Shown here: one piece after another, positions 15,092-24,208 of the stretch
Layout: the number at the start of each line of letters is the position of its first letter
How positions within the stretch are numbered: position 1 is the stretch's first letter
Origin: Apopatosoma sp963618495
Lineage (GTDB): Bacteria; Bacillota; Clostridia; Oscillospirales; CAG-272
Assembly (NCBI GenBank): GCA_963618495.1
Contig: CAVESF010000018.1
Coordinates: 1-47,815 of the forward strand
Direction: 5' to 3'
Length of the DNA: 47,815 nucleotides
Notes under the pieces: generated by a model
What the model was told of the DNA's origin: nothing
Databases searched by the model: none
What the model saw: the letters and a program-made list of their open reading frames with translations, nothing else
Position numbers and translations under genes: made by a program

Positions 15092-15120
15092 TTGACAAGA
15101 GATTAAAATAATAGTAAACT
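15092..15120 (+). promoter_or_regulatory. mgtE promoter
   Basis: TTGACA (15092-15097), 17 bases, TAAACT (15115-15120). Transcription would start near 15127, giving an untranslated leader of about 235 bases. Confidence 0.65.
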
Positions 15121-15126
15121 GTTAGC

Positions 15127-15362
15127 AGATAAAAATTCAGAAAGCAGAGGTGAAAATAGGTGGATACCGCAGGCGGACGAAGTAGTTTATGTGAAAAAGA
15201 TATTTTCCTTTTTGTCGGGTGCGTTTCACTTGTTTTCATCTGCGCACCCGCATAAACCGTATCTTTTTCGCAAAGGCTGCTTCTTACCTAAATCTTTAGG
15301 GCAGAGCGAATTTGCGATATTTTTGTTTTGCCCGCAATATTTTTGTGAGGAGGCAAATAAAA
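15127..15362 (+). promoter_or_regulatory. Long structured leader of mgtE (riboswitch-like)
   Basis: This gene-free stretch can form several helices: an 8-bp stem 15216-15223/15243-15250; a 10-bp stem 15193-15202/15260-15269; a competing 7-bp helix 15185-15191/15251-15257 that crosses the 10-bp stem; and a short hairpin 15287-15300. Crossing helices suggest a switch between two folds or a pseudoknot. The position suggests Mg(II) sensing. I could not match it to the M-box (no GUUAGGUGAGGCUCCU-like core) or to other riboswitch cores I know. Confidence 0.5.
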
Positions 15363-16706
15363 ATGGAAGAAAATATTTGCGAAAAGATTACAGAGCTTTG
15401 CGAGACGAGGGATATGCGCGCGCTCGCAGGGCTGCTCGAAGAGCTGAATCCCGTCGATATAGCGGAGGCTCTCGATGGGCTTTCCATGCGCGACACGGCA
15501 CTTGTCTACCGCATACTGCCGAAAGAAAAGGCGGCGGAGGTTTTTGTCGAGCTGGACAGCGAAAAACAGCAGAAGCTGATAGAGATTTTCTCTGATAAGG
15601 AGCTTCGCGAGACGGTAAACGAACTATATGTTGACGATACCGTAGATATCATAGGCGAAATGCCGGCGACGGTGGTGGCGAAGATACTGAAAAACGCCTC
15701 TCCCGATATGCGCCGCATGATAAACGAAATCCTGCTCTATCCCGAGGACAGCGCAGGCGGCATCATGACGCCGGAATATGTCAGCCTGAAGCGGAATTTT
15801 ACCGTTGCCGAGGCTTTTGACAAGATACGCCGCGAGGGCGTTGACAAGGAGACGGTCTACACCTGCTATGTCACGGAAAACAGAAAGCTTGTCGGTATAG
15901 TGACGGTGAAGAGCATGCTCCTTTCCACAATGGACACCAAAATAGAGGACATAATGATACAGCATGTCATCTCCGTATACACGCATGACGACAAGGAAAA
16001 GGCGGCGGAGATGATAGGCAAATACGGACTTCTTGCGCTCCCCGTAGTCGATACGGAAAACCGCCTTGTCGGCATAGTCACCGTAGACGACGCTATCGGG
16101 GTCATGCAGGAGGAAGCCGCAGAGGATATGGAAATCATGGCGGCTATCTCTCCCTCCGAGAAGCCTTACATGAAAACGAGTGTTTTTCAGATATGGAAGA
16201 AGAGAATACCATGGCTTCTGCTGCTCATGATTTCCGCCACGCTCACATCAAAGATAATCAGCTCATTTGAATCTGCGCTTTCTGCCTGCGTTGCGCTGAC
16301 GGCATTCATACCGATGCTCATGGATACGGGCGGCAATGCGGGAAGTCAGTCCTCCGTCAGCGTCATCCGCGGTCTTTCCATGGACGAGATAGCTCCGAGG
16401 GACGCTTTCCGCGTACTCTTCAAAGAGGTGCGCGTTTCGCTCCTCTGCGCGGCAACGCTTGCGCCCGTCGCTTTCCTGAAAGTGCTCTTCATCGACCGCG
16501 AAACGATGGCTGTTTCGATAACGGTGGCGCTGACGCTCTTCTTTACGGTATGCCTTGCAAAGGTGATAGGCTGTCTGCTCCCGCTTCTCGCAAAGAAGCT
16601 GAAGCTTGACCCTGCCGTTATGGCAAGCCCGCTTATCACGACAGTGGTGGACGCGCTTTCGCTTTCGGTCTACTTTGCCTTTGCTTCGCGCATACTCAGG
16701 CTGTAA
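15363..16706 (+). CDS. mgtE: Magnesium transporter MgtE
   Basis: A 447-residue Mg(II) channel. In order: an N-terminal helical domain (about 1-130), two CBS domains (about 135-255; starting at GGIMTPEYVSL) that sense cytosolic Mg, a connecting helix, and five membrane helices (about 279-447). The membrane part holds the conserved DTGGNAGSQSS motif of the ion path near residue 321. The ATG at 15363 follows GAGGAGGC; an in-frame TTG-type start upstream has no ribosome site. The lplA gene follows 27 bases later without a clear terminator. Confidence 0.95.
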   Translation: MEENICEKITELCETRDMRALAGLLEELNPVDIAEALDGLSMRDTALVYRILPKEKAAEVFVELDSEKQQKLIEIFSDKELRETVNELYVDDTVDIIGEMPATVVAKILKNASPDMRRMINEILLYPEDSAGGIMTPEYVSLKRNFTVAEAFDKIRREGVDKETVYTCYVTENRKLVGIVTVKSMLLSTMDTKIEDIMIQHVISVYTHDDKEKAAEMIGKYGLLALPVVDTENRLVGIVTVDDAIGVMQEEAAEDMEIMAAISPSEKPYMKTSVFQIWKKRIPWLLLLMISATLTSKIISSFESALSACVALTAFIPMLMDTGGNAGSQSSVSVIRGLSMDEIAPRDAFRVLFKEVRVSLLCAATLAPVAFLKVLFIDRETMAVSITVALTLFFTVCLAKVIGCLLPLLAKKLKLDPAVMASPLITTVVDALSLSVYFAFASRILRL

Positions 16707-16733
16707 TACTGTAATAATTAAGGAAAAAGGCAC

Positions 16734-17750
16734 ATGATATTTGTCAGAAACACCAATACCGAGCCTTATAAGAATATGGCTTTTGAGGAATATCTGCTCC
16801 GCACCTGCGATGAACCTGCCGTCATGCTCTGGCGAAACGAACCTGCCGTTATAATCGGCAAGAATCAGAACGCCTTCGAGCAGGTGAATTTTGATTTCAC
16901 ACTGGCACATGGCGTGAAAACCGTGCGCAGGCTGACGGGCGGCGGCGCTGTTTTCCACGACCTCGGCAATGTGAACTATACATTCATAACGCCCGCGACG
17001 GCGGATGACAGGATAAACTTCGCATATTTCTGCCGTCCGATTATAGAGGCACTCTCGGGACTCGGGATAGAAGCCGTGCTCTCGGGCAGAAACGACCTTA
17101 CCGTTTCCGACGGCAGAAAATTTTCGGGAACAGCCGCCTGCGCTTTCGAATACGGCGGGAAAACAAAGCTGATGCATCATGGGACGCTGCTTTTTTCGGC
17201 TGATATGACTTATCTTGCGGACGCGCTTAAGGTAGATCCCGAGAAGATTCGGTCCAAGGGAATAAAGAGTGTGAAAAGCCGCGTGACTAACCTATGCGAG
17301 CATATATCGCCCGAATTTGCCGATATGACGGCGGAGAGCTTCAAGGAATATCTCGAAAATTACTTTATCGGAAACGGCGCAAGGCTTGTCGTTCCCGATG
17401 GTGCCGCGCTGTCCGAGATAGAAAAGCTTGCAGAAGAGAAGTATGCAAGCGAAGCGTGGCTCTTCGGTGCTAAGACGGAAAGTACCGCGCAGGTGAAATC
17501 AAAGCGGTTTGATTTCGGTAAGGTCGCCTGCGAGACGGAATATCTCTACGAGGTCGGAAAGTGCGCGAGGATAAAGCGTGTGAAGTTTTCGGGCGATTTC
17601 TTCGGCACAAAACCGATAGAAGAGCTCGAAAAAATGCTTTATTTGACAGAAGCGAAAAATAGTGATATAATGGATGTATTCGAAAAGGCGCCGCTTTCGG
17701 CTTATATCTACGGTGCCGAACCGGAGGAAATTTGCTCTCTCATCCTATGA
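16734..17750 (+). CDS. lplA: Lipoate-protein ligase A
   Basis: A 338-residue enzyme that activates free lipoate with ATP and attaches it to Lys of lipoyl domains. The RRLTGGGAVFHD motif (about residues 66-77) binds lipoyl-AMP, and KFSGTAAC contains the catalytic-site Lys region. HHGTLLFSADM follows. The C-terminal domain (about 245-338), needed for the activation step, is complete. No lipoylated complex (glycine cleavage, ketoacid dehydrogenase) is in the window. It is likely cotranscribed with mgtE upstream and the M18 peptidase downstream. Confidence 0.92.
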   Translation: MIFVRNTNTEPYKNMAFEEYLLRTCDEPAVMLWRNEPAVIIGKNQNAFEQVNFDFTLAHGVKTVRRLTGGGAVFHDLGNVNYTFITPATADDRINFAYFCRPIIEALSGLGIEAVLSGRNDLTVSDGRKFSGTAACAFEYGGKTKLMHHGTLLFSADMTYLADALKVDPEKIRSKGIKSVKSRVTNLCEHISPEFADMTAESFKEYLENYFIGNGARLVVPDGAALSEIEKLAEEKYASEAWLFGAKTESTAQVKSKRFDFGKVACETEYLYEVGKCARIKRVKFSGDFFGTKPIEELEKMLYLTEAKNSDIMDVFEKAPLSAYIYGAEPEEICSLIL

Positions 17751-17784
17751 TGAGCGGGTTTTGATAAAAGGAGAAAACATACAT

Positions 17785-19098
17785 ATGGATATGGTAAAAA
17801 GAGAATATGCCGAGAAACTGCTCCGATATATCGATGCCGCTCCGATGCCCTATCAGTCCGTAGACGAGCTGGAGAAAATGCTCGTTTCGGCGGGCGCCGC
17901 AGAGTTGCGCGAGGACGAAAAGTGGACGCTTGAAAAAGGGAAGCTCTACTATCTCAAGAAGAACGGCACGCAGCTTGCCGCATTCCGCATTTCGGGAGAA
18001 CCGAGCGAAGAGGGCTTTCGCATAGGCGCGGCGCATCACGATGCCCCGGGCTTCCGCATAAAGACGGTTCCCTCAAGCGTCGATTTCGGATATGAACGCC
18101 TCATACTCGAGGGCTACGGCGGGCTTATAGTCCACGGCTGGCTCGACAGACCGCTTTCTGTCGCCGGCAGAGTATATGTAAAGGCAGATGGCACTGAGGG
18201 CTCGCGTGCCGTTAATGTAAATATAAAGAAGCCTGTGGTTCAGATACCGAGTGCCGCCATACATGTGGTGAACGATGTGAACAACGGCGCGAAATTCAAT
18301 ATTCAGACGGAAATGTGTCCTTTCTTTGCCCAGAACGACGACGGAAAGACAAGATTTACGGAATTTCTCGCGGAATATATCGGCGTTTCCTCCGATGATA
18401 TCCTCAGCTATGAACTGGGACTTTACGAGGCGGCACCGAGTTGCTTTGTGGGTCTCGACGATGAGTTTATTTCCGCTCCGAGACTTGACGACGCTTCGCT
18501 TGCATACTGCACGATAGCGGGTCTGTGCGAATCCGAGGACAGCGGCGCAAACGATATCGCGCTCATTTTCGACCATGAGGAAATAGGCTCGCGCTCCGAC
18601 AGAGGCGCTATGTCCAATACGCTCCTCCAGCTTGTGGACAGAATCTGTGAAAAGCTCGGCTACAGTGCCGAGGACAAATACCGCGCATTCGCGAAATCCA
18701 CGGTATTTTCGGCGGATATGGCGCATGCTTCGCATCCGTCGTATCTTTCCAAGGCGGAGCCGAACCTCCCTGTGAAGCTCAACAAAGGTCCGGTACTCAA
18801 GATGGCGACGGGACAGAGCTATGCCACATCTCCGCGCGGAACGGCTTTCTTCAAGACGCTTTGCAAGAGAGCGGATATCCCTTATCAGCAGTTCAATAAC
18901 CGCAGCGACGCACGCGGCGGCGGAACTATCGGACCTATCATATCATATGAATACGGGCTTAGCGTAGTCGATATAGGAAACCCGATGCTTGCCATGCATT
19001 CCGTTCGCGAATTCGGCGGCAGTGAGGATGTTTACTATATGGTAAAGCTTTTCCGTGCATTTTTCGAATCTTTTGAATCCAAGGGAGAAACAAAATGA
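17785..19098 (+). CDS. M18-family aminopeptidase
   Basis: A 437-residue cytoplasmic zinc aminopeptidase of the M18 family (ApeB/DAP-like). Metal and catalytic parts: AAHHDAPGFRIK (family norm HTDSP), FDHEEIGSRS near residue 262, DMAHASHPSY, and the closing NRSDARGGGTIGPI and GNPMLAMHSVRE blocks. Family members release acidic or neutral N-terminal residues from peptides. The ATG at 17785 (with another at 17791) follows AAAGGAG; the longer in-frame reading upstream overlaps the lplA end. It overlaps the next gene by four bases (ATGA). Confidence 0.92.
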   Translation: MDMVKREYAEKLLRYIDAAPMPYQSVDELEKMLVSAGAAELREDEKWTLEKGKLYYLKKNGTQLAAFRISGEPSEEGFRIGAAHHDAPGFRIKTVPSSVDFGYERLILEGYGGLIVHGWLDRPLSVAGRVYVKADGTEGSRAVNVNIKKPVVQIPSAAIHVVNDVNNGAKFNIQTEMCPFFAQNDDGKTRFTEFLAEYIGVSSDDILSYELGLYEAAPSCFVGLDDEFISAPRLDDASLAYCTIAGLCESEDSGANDIALIFDHEEIGSRSDRGAMSNTLLQLVDRICEKLGYSAEDKYRAFAKSTVFSADMAHASHPSYLSKAEPNLPVKLNKGPVLKMATGQSYATSPRGTAFFKTLCKRADIPYQQFNNRSDARGGGTIGPIISYEYGLSVVDIGNPMLAMHSVREFGGSEDVYYMVKLFRAFFESFESKGETK

Positions 19099-19574
19099 AA
19101 AAATGCAGCAAATGCGGCGCTGAAATAGAGGACAGCGCATTGAAATGTCCTGTCTGCGGCGCTACGCAGATTACAGATCAGGGCGAGGACCTCGGCAAAA
19201 AGATAACAGAGGGCTTCGGCAAATTCAACGATACAAAGGAAACAACATCGGAGTACGACGCGCATGATATAGAAAACAACAAGGTTTTCGCCATACTCTC
19301 ATATATAAGCATTCTTTTTGTTGTCGGACTCATCGCCGCGCCGAAATCAAAATTTGCGAGATTTCATGCAAATCAGGGGCTTGTGCTTTTCATAATTGAA
19401 ACCGCACTCGGAATCGTCTCCGGAATAGTGGTTTTCATTCCGGTTGTATCCGGCATAGTGAGCGCCGTTGTTGGGCTTATTTCGCTTGTATACATGGTGA
19501 TAGGCATATGCAATTCTGCATCCGGCAAGGCAAAGGAGCTTCCCGTAATCGGCGGTATCTCAATATTAAAATGA
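19095..19574 (+). CDS. Zinc-ribbon membrane protein (DUF4870/Tic20-like)
   Basis: A 159-residue protein. An N-terminal zinc ribbon has Cys4, Cys7, Cys18 and Cys21 (CSKC...CPVC). After a polar linker come about three membrane helices of the DUF4870/Tic20-like type, beginning NNKVFAILSYISILFVVGLI and including KSKFARFHANQGLVLF. The function is unknown. It starts within the stop of the M18 gene (ATGA), so translation is coupled. A short GC hairpin (19592-19616) lies after its stop. Confidence 0.85.
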   Translation: MKKCSKCGAEIEDSALKCPVCGATQITDQGEDLGKKITEGFGKFNDTKETTSEYDAHDIENNKVFAILSYISILFVVGLIAAPKSKFARFHANQGLVLFIIETALGIVSGIVVFIPVVSGIVSAVVGLISLVYMVIGICNSASGKAKELPVIGGISILK

Positions 19575-19591
19575 AAAAGCAATATTATCGC

Positions 19592-19616
19592 GGCGAAAGT
19601 TTTATCGGCTTTCGCC
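19592..19616 (+). terminator. Weak hairpin after the zinc-ribbon gene
   Basis: An 8-bp perfect stem GGCGAAAG/CTTTCGCC with a 9-base loop. The T-run (CTTTTTTC) comes only about 20 bases later, so termination is uncertain. Confidence 0.35.
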
Positions 19617-19668
19617 CGATGCTTGTTTACGATACTTTTTTCAAATAAAACAAACGGAGAGGGTAGTT

Positions 19669-20175
19669 ATGCACGACGAATTAACAGCTGTAGATATCAA
19701 AAAAATGCGTGAGGAGATAGAATACCGAAAAACGGTTCTCACGCCGAAGTTCAAGGAGGCGCTTCGCCATGCGCGCGAGCTGGGCGACCTCAGCGAAAAT
19801 TTCGAATACCGCGCGGCAAAAAGGGATCTCTCCCGAAACAACAGCAGAATCCACTATCTCGAGCAGATGATAAGCACGGCGGTCATTGTTTCCACAGGCT
19901 CGAAAAGCGCGGACACCGTCGGACTTTTTGACAAGGTGCGCCTCTATATAGAGGAGGACGACGAGGAGATGGAGATTGTCCTTGTTACGACTCTGCGTCA
20001 GGATTCGCTCAATAATTTCATCAGCAAGGAGTCTCCGCTCGGCAAGGCTGTGATGGGTAAAAAGGTCGGAGACAGGGTGCTTATCACGGTAAATCCTTCT
20101 TATTCTTATTATATAGTAATACGAAATATAGAAAAAGGACAGGACGATGAATCGCTCAATATAAGTGCTTTTTGA
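19669..20175 (+). CDS. GreA/GreB-family transcription elongation factor
   Basis: A 168-residue protein. The N-terminal coiled coil (about 1-75) carries the tip motif GDLSENFEYRAAK with the two acidic residues that place the catalytic Mg in RNA polymerase's secondary channel, so transcript-cleavage stimulation is probably kept. The C-terminal FKBP-like domain (about 85-160) ends in the usual KVGDRVLITV block. The N-terminal block LTAVDIKKMREEIEYRK is less canonical than housekeeping GreA, so this may be a paralogue. The start follows ACGGAGAGGG. Confidence 0.85.
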   Translation: MHDELTAVDIKKMREEIEYRKTVLTPKFKEALRHARELGDLSENFEYRAAKRDLSRNNSRIHYLEQMISTAVIVSTGSKSADTVGLFDKVRLYIEEDDEEMEIVLVTTLRQDSLNNFISKESPLGKAVMGKKVGDRVLITVNPSYSYYIVIRNIEKGQDDESLNISAF

Positions 20176-20215
20176 AAATTCTTTGAAATTTTTGTATTTT
20201 TATCGAAAAATGGTA

Positions 20216-20244
20216 TTGATTTTATGCTGATTTTGTGATATCAT
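20216..20244 (+). promoter_or_regulatory. Promoter of the metallophosphoesterase gene
   Basis: TTGATT (20216-20221), 17 bases, TATCAT (20239-20244), about 40 bases before the ATG. Confidence 0.55.
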
Positions 20245-20286
20245 ACATATATAAGTTTACTTATCTATATTTGGAGGCAGAAATTT

Positions 20287-23200
20287 ATGAAAAAGTTTTT
20301 CAGAAATACGCTTGCGACTTTTATCGCTTTTCTTTTCGTACTCTCATCATGCGTGATTCCCACCGGAATGCTCGCCGCTGAGGACGCAGATGCGACAAAG
20401 GGTGATTTTGTCTCTTGCTCGATATCCCTCGGAACGGATATAACCGTGAACTACAAGGTTCACATTTCCGATTCGGATGTGCGGCTTGATGCCGACGGCA
20501 ATACGGAAAATGTGAGCGTCAAGTTTACCTTTACCGGCGTCAATACAAGAGAATCAGAGGTAAAGGGAACAAAACTCAAGGATGCCAAGGGCAATGCGGT
20601 AGCCGATATGTATCTCTTCCGCTTTACCGGCGTCAATCCGCAGTGCATGGGCGATACGCTTTCGGCACAGCTCGTTATTGACGGTACAGCCGACGCCAAG
20701 GCAAAGGATATGACTGTCAAGGATTACTGCACTGAGCTGATGGGAAGCACTACCGATGCCAATCTCATAAATCTTGTAAAAGATCTGCTTGTTTACGGCA
20801 GAGAAGCTCAGAAGTATGTCGGCTACAGAACCGATAAGCTTGTTGTTGCCGATGACTTCACGGGCACAACATTTGACGCGCTGAAATCCGACAGCAAATA
20901 TCATGCGAAGAACACTCTTGAAACGACAAAATTCAAGAGCGGCGCACTTTATTTCGACAATACAAACAAGCTTGTGTTCAGATTTATCACAGACAGCATT
21001 GATAATCTGAAAGTTACCATAAACGACAAAGAAGTAACTCCCGTCTCTGACGGAGATACCTATGTCGTTATGACAGACAGCATAGCCGCTACAGGCTTTG
21101 ACGATATTTATACCGTCAAGCTCATACTGAATAATGAGACTGTTTCCACGCTCGAATGCAGTGTAAAGGCATATGTTTACCAGATGCAGAGCAGCAGCAA
21201 AATGAGTGCTTTCGCAAATGCTACATATGCATACGGTCTTTCCGCAAAGAGATATGTAAGCGGCACATTCGATGAGGACAGTATCGTTCTTTCATTCGGC
21301 GCACTTTCCGATGTTCACATAGATAAGAGTGATTTGGATGATGGTATTGACAAACTCAAAAGCGCCGTAAACCAGCTTACGAAGAAAGCTTCTCAAAGCG
21401 GCGACAATCTTGACGCTATTGCTTTTATCGGAGATCTTACCAATATCAGTGGTTCAACTGAACTTAAATACTTTAAAGATGCTTATGAGAGTGTTGTTCC
21501 CGCAGGCGTAACGACTATGCTTGTCACGGGTAACCATGAAACCCTCTATAGCAGTGACGCCCAGACCCTTAATGATTTCAAGAGAATATTCGGCGACAAA
21601 TATTTCGGCACAGGCATTGATACGGCTGATTCAAACCTTGATATCGGTGTTCGCGATATTGTCGTAAACGGATATCACTTCCTCATGCTTGAACCTACGA
21701 CATACAGTGCCAGCATTGGCTGTCCTTATAAAAAGGAAGCTGTGGAATGGCTTGACAATATGCTCAAGAAACTGACGGCAGAGAATCCTGAGCAGTATGT
21801 ATTCGTATGTACACACCCGATGATATACGATACTTGCTACGGAAGCGATCTTAACGGAACACCCTCTTACTGGTCTACAACTGAACTTACACCTGTTCTT
21901 GATAAGTATTCTCAGGCTGTTACATTCAGCGGTCACCTGCATTTCCCGATAAACGATAACCGTTCTATCATGCAGGGCAATTTCACATCGCTTGGTTGCG
22001 GCTCCGTTCGCTATATGGCTATAGAGGCGGGCGGCTATGAGGATATGTATTCTGCAACACAGATGAATGACAGATACGATATTTCTTCCGGTCTGCTTGT
22101 TCAGGTTGATAAGAACGGCAATACGAGAATCACAAGAATGTTCTTCTCCGAGGATGATACATTTGATTCTCCTTGGGAAATCTCCTATCCGAACGCACAG
22201 AAGACTCATCTCGAGAAATACAGCCTCGAAGCAAGAACAAATGCAAATACAGCTCCCGAACTTGGTGAGATAAAGCTGACTTTCGGCGATGTCAAGAATT
22301 ACGGTGCAGCTGCTACAGTTGTCTTTGATGCCGCTACTGATGATGAATTTGCTCATCATTACAACGTTATGGTAAAGAACAAAGATACAGGCGCTACCGT
22401 TTCCAATAAGAATATCCTTTCCGACTTCTATCGTCACGCAAAGAGAAGCGATATGAAGAAAGAATATACGCTTTCCATAGGCACGCTCAAGAGCGGTACA
22501 TATTCCGTTACCGTGACAGCATACGATTCATGGGGCGCAAAGACGGAAAAGACTGTTGACTATAAGGTAACGATAAACTCTGATGCGGCTGGTCTTCCCA
22601 CACCTTATGTAAATTTCGAGTTTACCGATGGCAAGATTACCGATAAGATGGGCAATGTCGATATCACGAACAGCGGCGCTACAGTAGGCACGGCAAATGT
22701 AAAGTTCGGCGGTAAGACGAACACACTCGGCGCACTGACAGTTCCTGCCGGCAAATATGTTGTATGTAAATTCAATAAGCTGAATACATCCGATGAATTC
22801 AAGAGTTGGGCTGAGGGAAGCTTCACGGTAGAAGCATTCTATGTAAACAGCAAGAACAGCGGCATTCAGGGCGTTGTATGCGGCACGCAGGATGGCGGCT
22901 GGGGTCTTGCCGAAAATGCAGGTAAGCCTTACTTCATCACAGGCGGCGGTTCCAAGTATAATTCGGGCGCTTATGCTGGCGCTGTATCATCGACAACCGA
23001 GCTTGTTCATGTCGTCGGTATATATGATACGGCTAATAAGAAGTGCACAATTTATATCAACGGCAAAAAGAACGGTGAAGTAAGCATAGCAAGCAACTTC
23101 GTAGTCGGAGTAAGCGGAACACACAACTATTTCTGCCTTGGTGACGACATAACAACAAAACTTGAAGGCGGCGACTTCAAGACTCAGGGCATGACGATGG

Positions 23201-24147
23201 TAGATGCAAAGATTTATGACGATGCACTTACAGCCGAGCAGATAGCTAAGGCATATGCCATCGCAGAGAATCTTTTCGCAACAGGTAAGGATTCCGGCGA
23301 ATACAGTACGGGAGCAGGTACGGTTACTTGCGAGAAGGTCGGCGGCGACACTCCTGATACTCCTGACACGCCTGACACACCCGAGACACCCGAAGCGCCC
23401 GAGGGACTCTATGCAGATATCGACATCGTAGACGGCAAGGTTGTTGATAAGTACGGCAAGCTTAAGCTTACGGTTGACGGTGTAGGCGAAGGCAACCGTC
23501 CCACAATCGGCACGGAAGAAATCACATACGGCGACAAGACAAAGACACTGTCTACAATCAAGATAACAGGCAAAAATCAGTTTGTAGCGGCAGAATTTGA
23601 CGAATTTGCAAGTGCTGCAGACTTCCAGAACTTCGTAAAAGAAAATAAGGGTCTCAGCTTTGAGGTACTTTATCAGAACAATACGAAAACGACTAATATA
23701 ATTGCGCTCTTCTGCTCGACAAACACTGTTTCAAGCGCAAATAAGGGCGGCTTCGGACTTGCGCTTCAGGCAGATGGCAGACCGTATGCTTTGACAAGCG
23801 TAAACAAAACAGGATATCAGTCGGCAACTGCAACGACAGCCACAACCGGTGTAACGCACCTTGTCGGCACAATAACCGACGAGGGAATAGTTACTCTGTA
23901 CGTAAACGGCGTTCAGGCGGCTCAGACTACGACAAAGGGTTCATTCATCTGCACACCCGGAACAACATCAAATCAGGGCTATGAATTCTTCAAGACATTC
24001 TTCATAGGAGGCGACCCGTCCGGAAATGCTGATATTGATTTCCCGATGGTAGACGGCTCATTTATGGATGTCAAGGTTTATTCCAAGGCACTCACGGGCG
24101 AAGAGGCAAAGACAGCATATGAAGATGCACAGAAGCTTTTTAACTGA
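20287..24147 (+). CDS. Large secreted metallophosphoesterase with LamG-like modules
   Basis: A 1286-residue secreted protein. The signal region includes LSSC, a possible lipobox; cleavage by signal peptidase I is also possible. Residues about 40-330 form an unassigned all-beta region. The calcineurin-like phosphoesterase spans about 335-600 with its metal motifs SDVH (about 341), GD (382), GNHE (415), THP (508) and GHLH (549). A fibronectin-like part follows (about 660-765), then two concanavalin/LamG-like modules (about 780-1000 and 1040-1286) joined by a Thr-Pro-Asp linker near 1020-1038. No LPxTG or SLH anchor ends the protein. Likely a surface or released phosphodiesterase that holds onto glycans; the substrate is unknown. 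Confidence 0.88.
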   Translation: MKKFFRNTLATFIAFLFVLSSCVIPTGMLAAEDADATKGDFVSCSISLGTDITVNYKVHISDSDVRLDADGNTENVSVKFTFTGVNTRESEVKGTKLKDAKGNAVADMYLFRFTGVNPQCMGDTLSAQLVIDGTADAKAKDMTVKDYCTELMGSTTDANLINLVKDLLVYGREAQKYVGYRTDKLVVADDFTGTTFDALKSDSKYHAKNTLETTKFKSGALYFDNTNKLVFRFITDSIDNLKVTINDKEVTPVSDGDTYVVMTDSIAATGFDDIYTVKLILNNETVSTLECSVKAYVYQMQSSSKMSAFANATYAYGLSAKRYVSGTFDEDSIVLSFGALSDVHIDKSDLDDGIDKLKSAVNQLTKKASQSGDNLDAIAFIGDLTNISGSTELKYFKDAYESVVPAGVTTMLVTGNHETLYSSDAQTLNDFKRIFGDKYFGTGIDTADSNLDIGVRDIVVNGYHFLMLEPTTYSASIGCPYKKEAVEWLDNMLKKLTAENPEQYVFVCTHPMIYDTCYGSDLNGTPSYWSTTELTPVLDKYSQAVTFSGHLHFPINDNRSIMQGNFTSLGCGSVRYMAIEAGGYEDMYSATQMNDRYDISSGLLVQVDKNGNTRITRMFFSEDDTFDSPWEISYPNAQKTHLEKYSLEARTNANTAPELGEIKLTFGDVKNYGAAATVVFDAATDDEFAHHYNVMVKNKDTGATVSNKNILSDFYRHAKRSDMKKEYTLSIGTLKSGTYSVTVTAYDSWGAKTEKTVDYKVTINSDAAGLPTPYVNFEFTDGKITDKMGNVDITNSGATVGTANVKFGGKTNTLGALTVPAGKYVVCKFNKLNTSDEFKSWAEGSFTVEAFYVNSKNSGIQGVVCGTQDGGWGLAENAGKPYFITGGGSKYNSGAYAGAVSSTTELVHVVGIYDTANKKCTIYINGKKNGEVSIASNFVVGVSGTHNYFCLGDDITTKLEGGDFKTQGMTMVDAKIYDDALTAEQIAKAYAIAENLFATGKDSGEYSTGAGTVTCEKVGGDTPDTPDTPDTPETPEAPEGLYADIDIVDGKVVDKYGKLKLTVDGVGEGNRPTIGTEEITYGDKTKTLSTIKITGKNQFVAAEFDEFASAADFQNFVKENKGLSFEVLYQNNTKTTNIIALFCSTNTVSSANKGGFGLALQADGRPYALTSVNKTGYQSATATTATTGVTHLVGTITDEGIVTLYVNGVQAAQTTTKGSFICTPGTTSNQGYEFFKTFFIGGDPSGNADIDFPMVDGSFMDVKVYSKALTGEEAKTAYEDAQKLFN

Positions 24148-24164
24148 TAACAGGTAAAAAAATA

Positions 24165-24192
24165 AGAAGAGCCGACCGTGGTTGGCTCTTCT
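24165..24192. terminator. Bidirectional terminator
   Basis: A 12-bp stem with one G-U pair and a 4-base loop, followed by GTTTTTG on the plus strand and an A/T-rich run on the other. It separates the convergent metallophosphoesterase and SGNH esterase genes. Confidence 0.85.
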
Positions 24193-24208
24193 GTTTTTGT
24201 ATACGCGA

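Noticed and set aside
15127..15362. M-box riboswitch before mgtE
   Set aside because: The conserved M-box core (GUUAGGUGAGGCUCC and GCUAAAGCUCUACG-like parts) is not present, so I call it only a structured leader.
16263..17180. A 305-codon minus-strand frame across mgtE and lplA
   Set aside because: It crosses the boundary of two well-supported plus-strand genes and has no recognisable motif or ribosome site.
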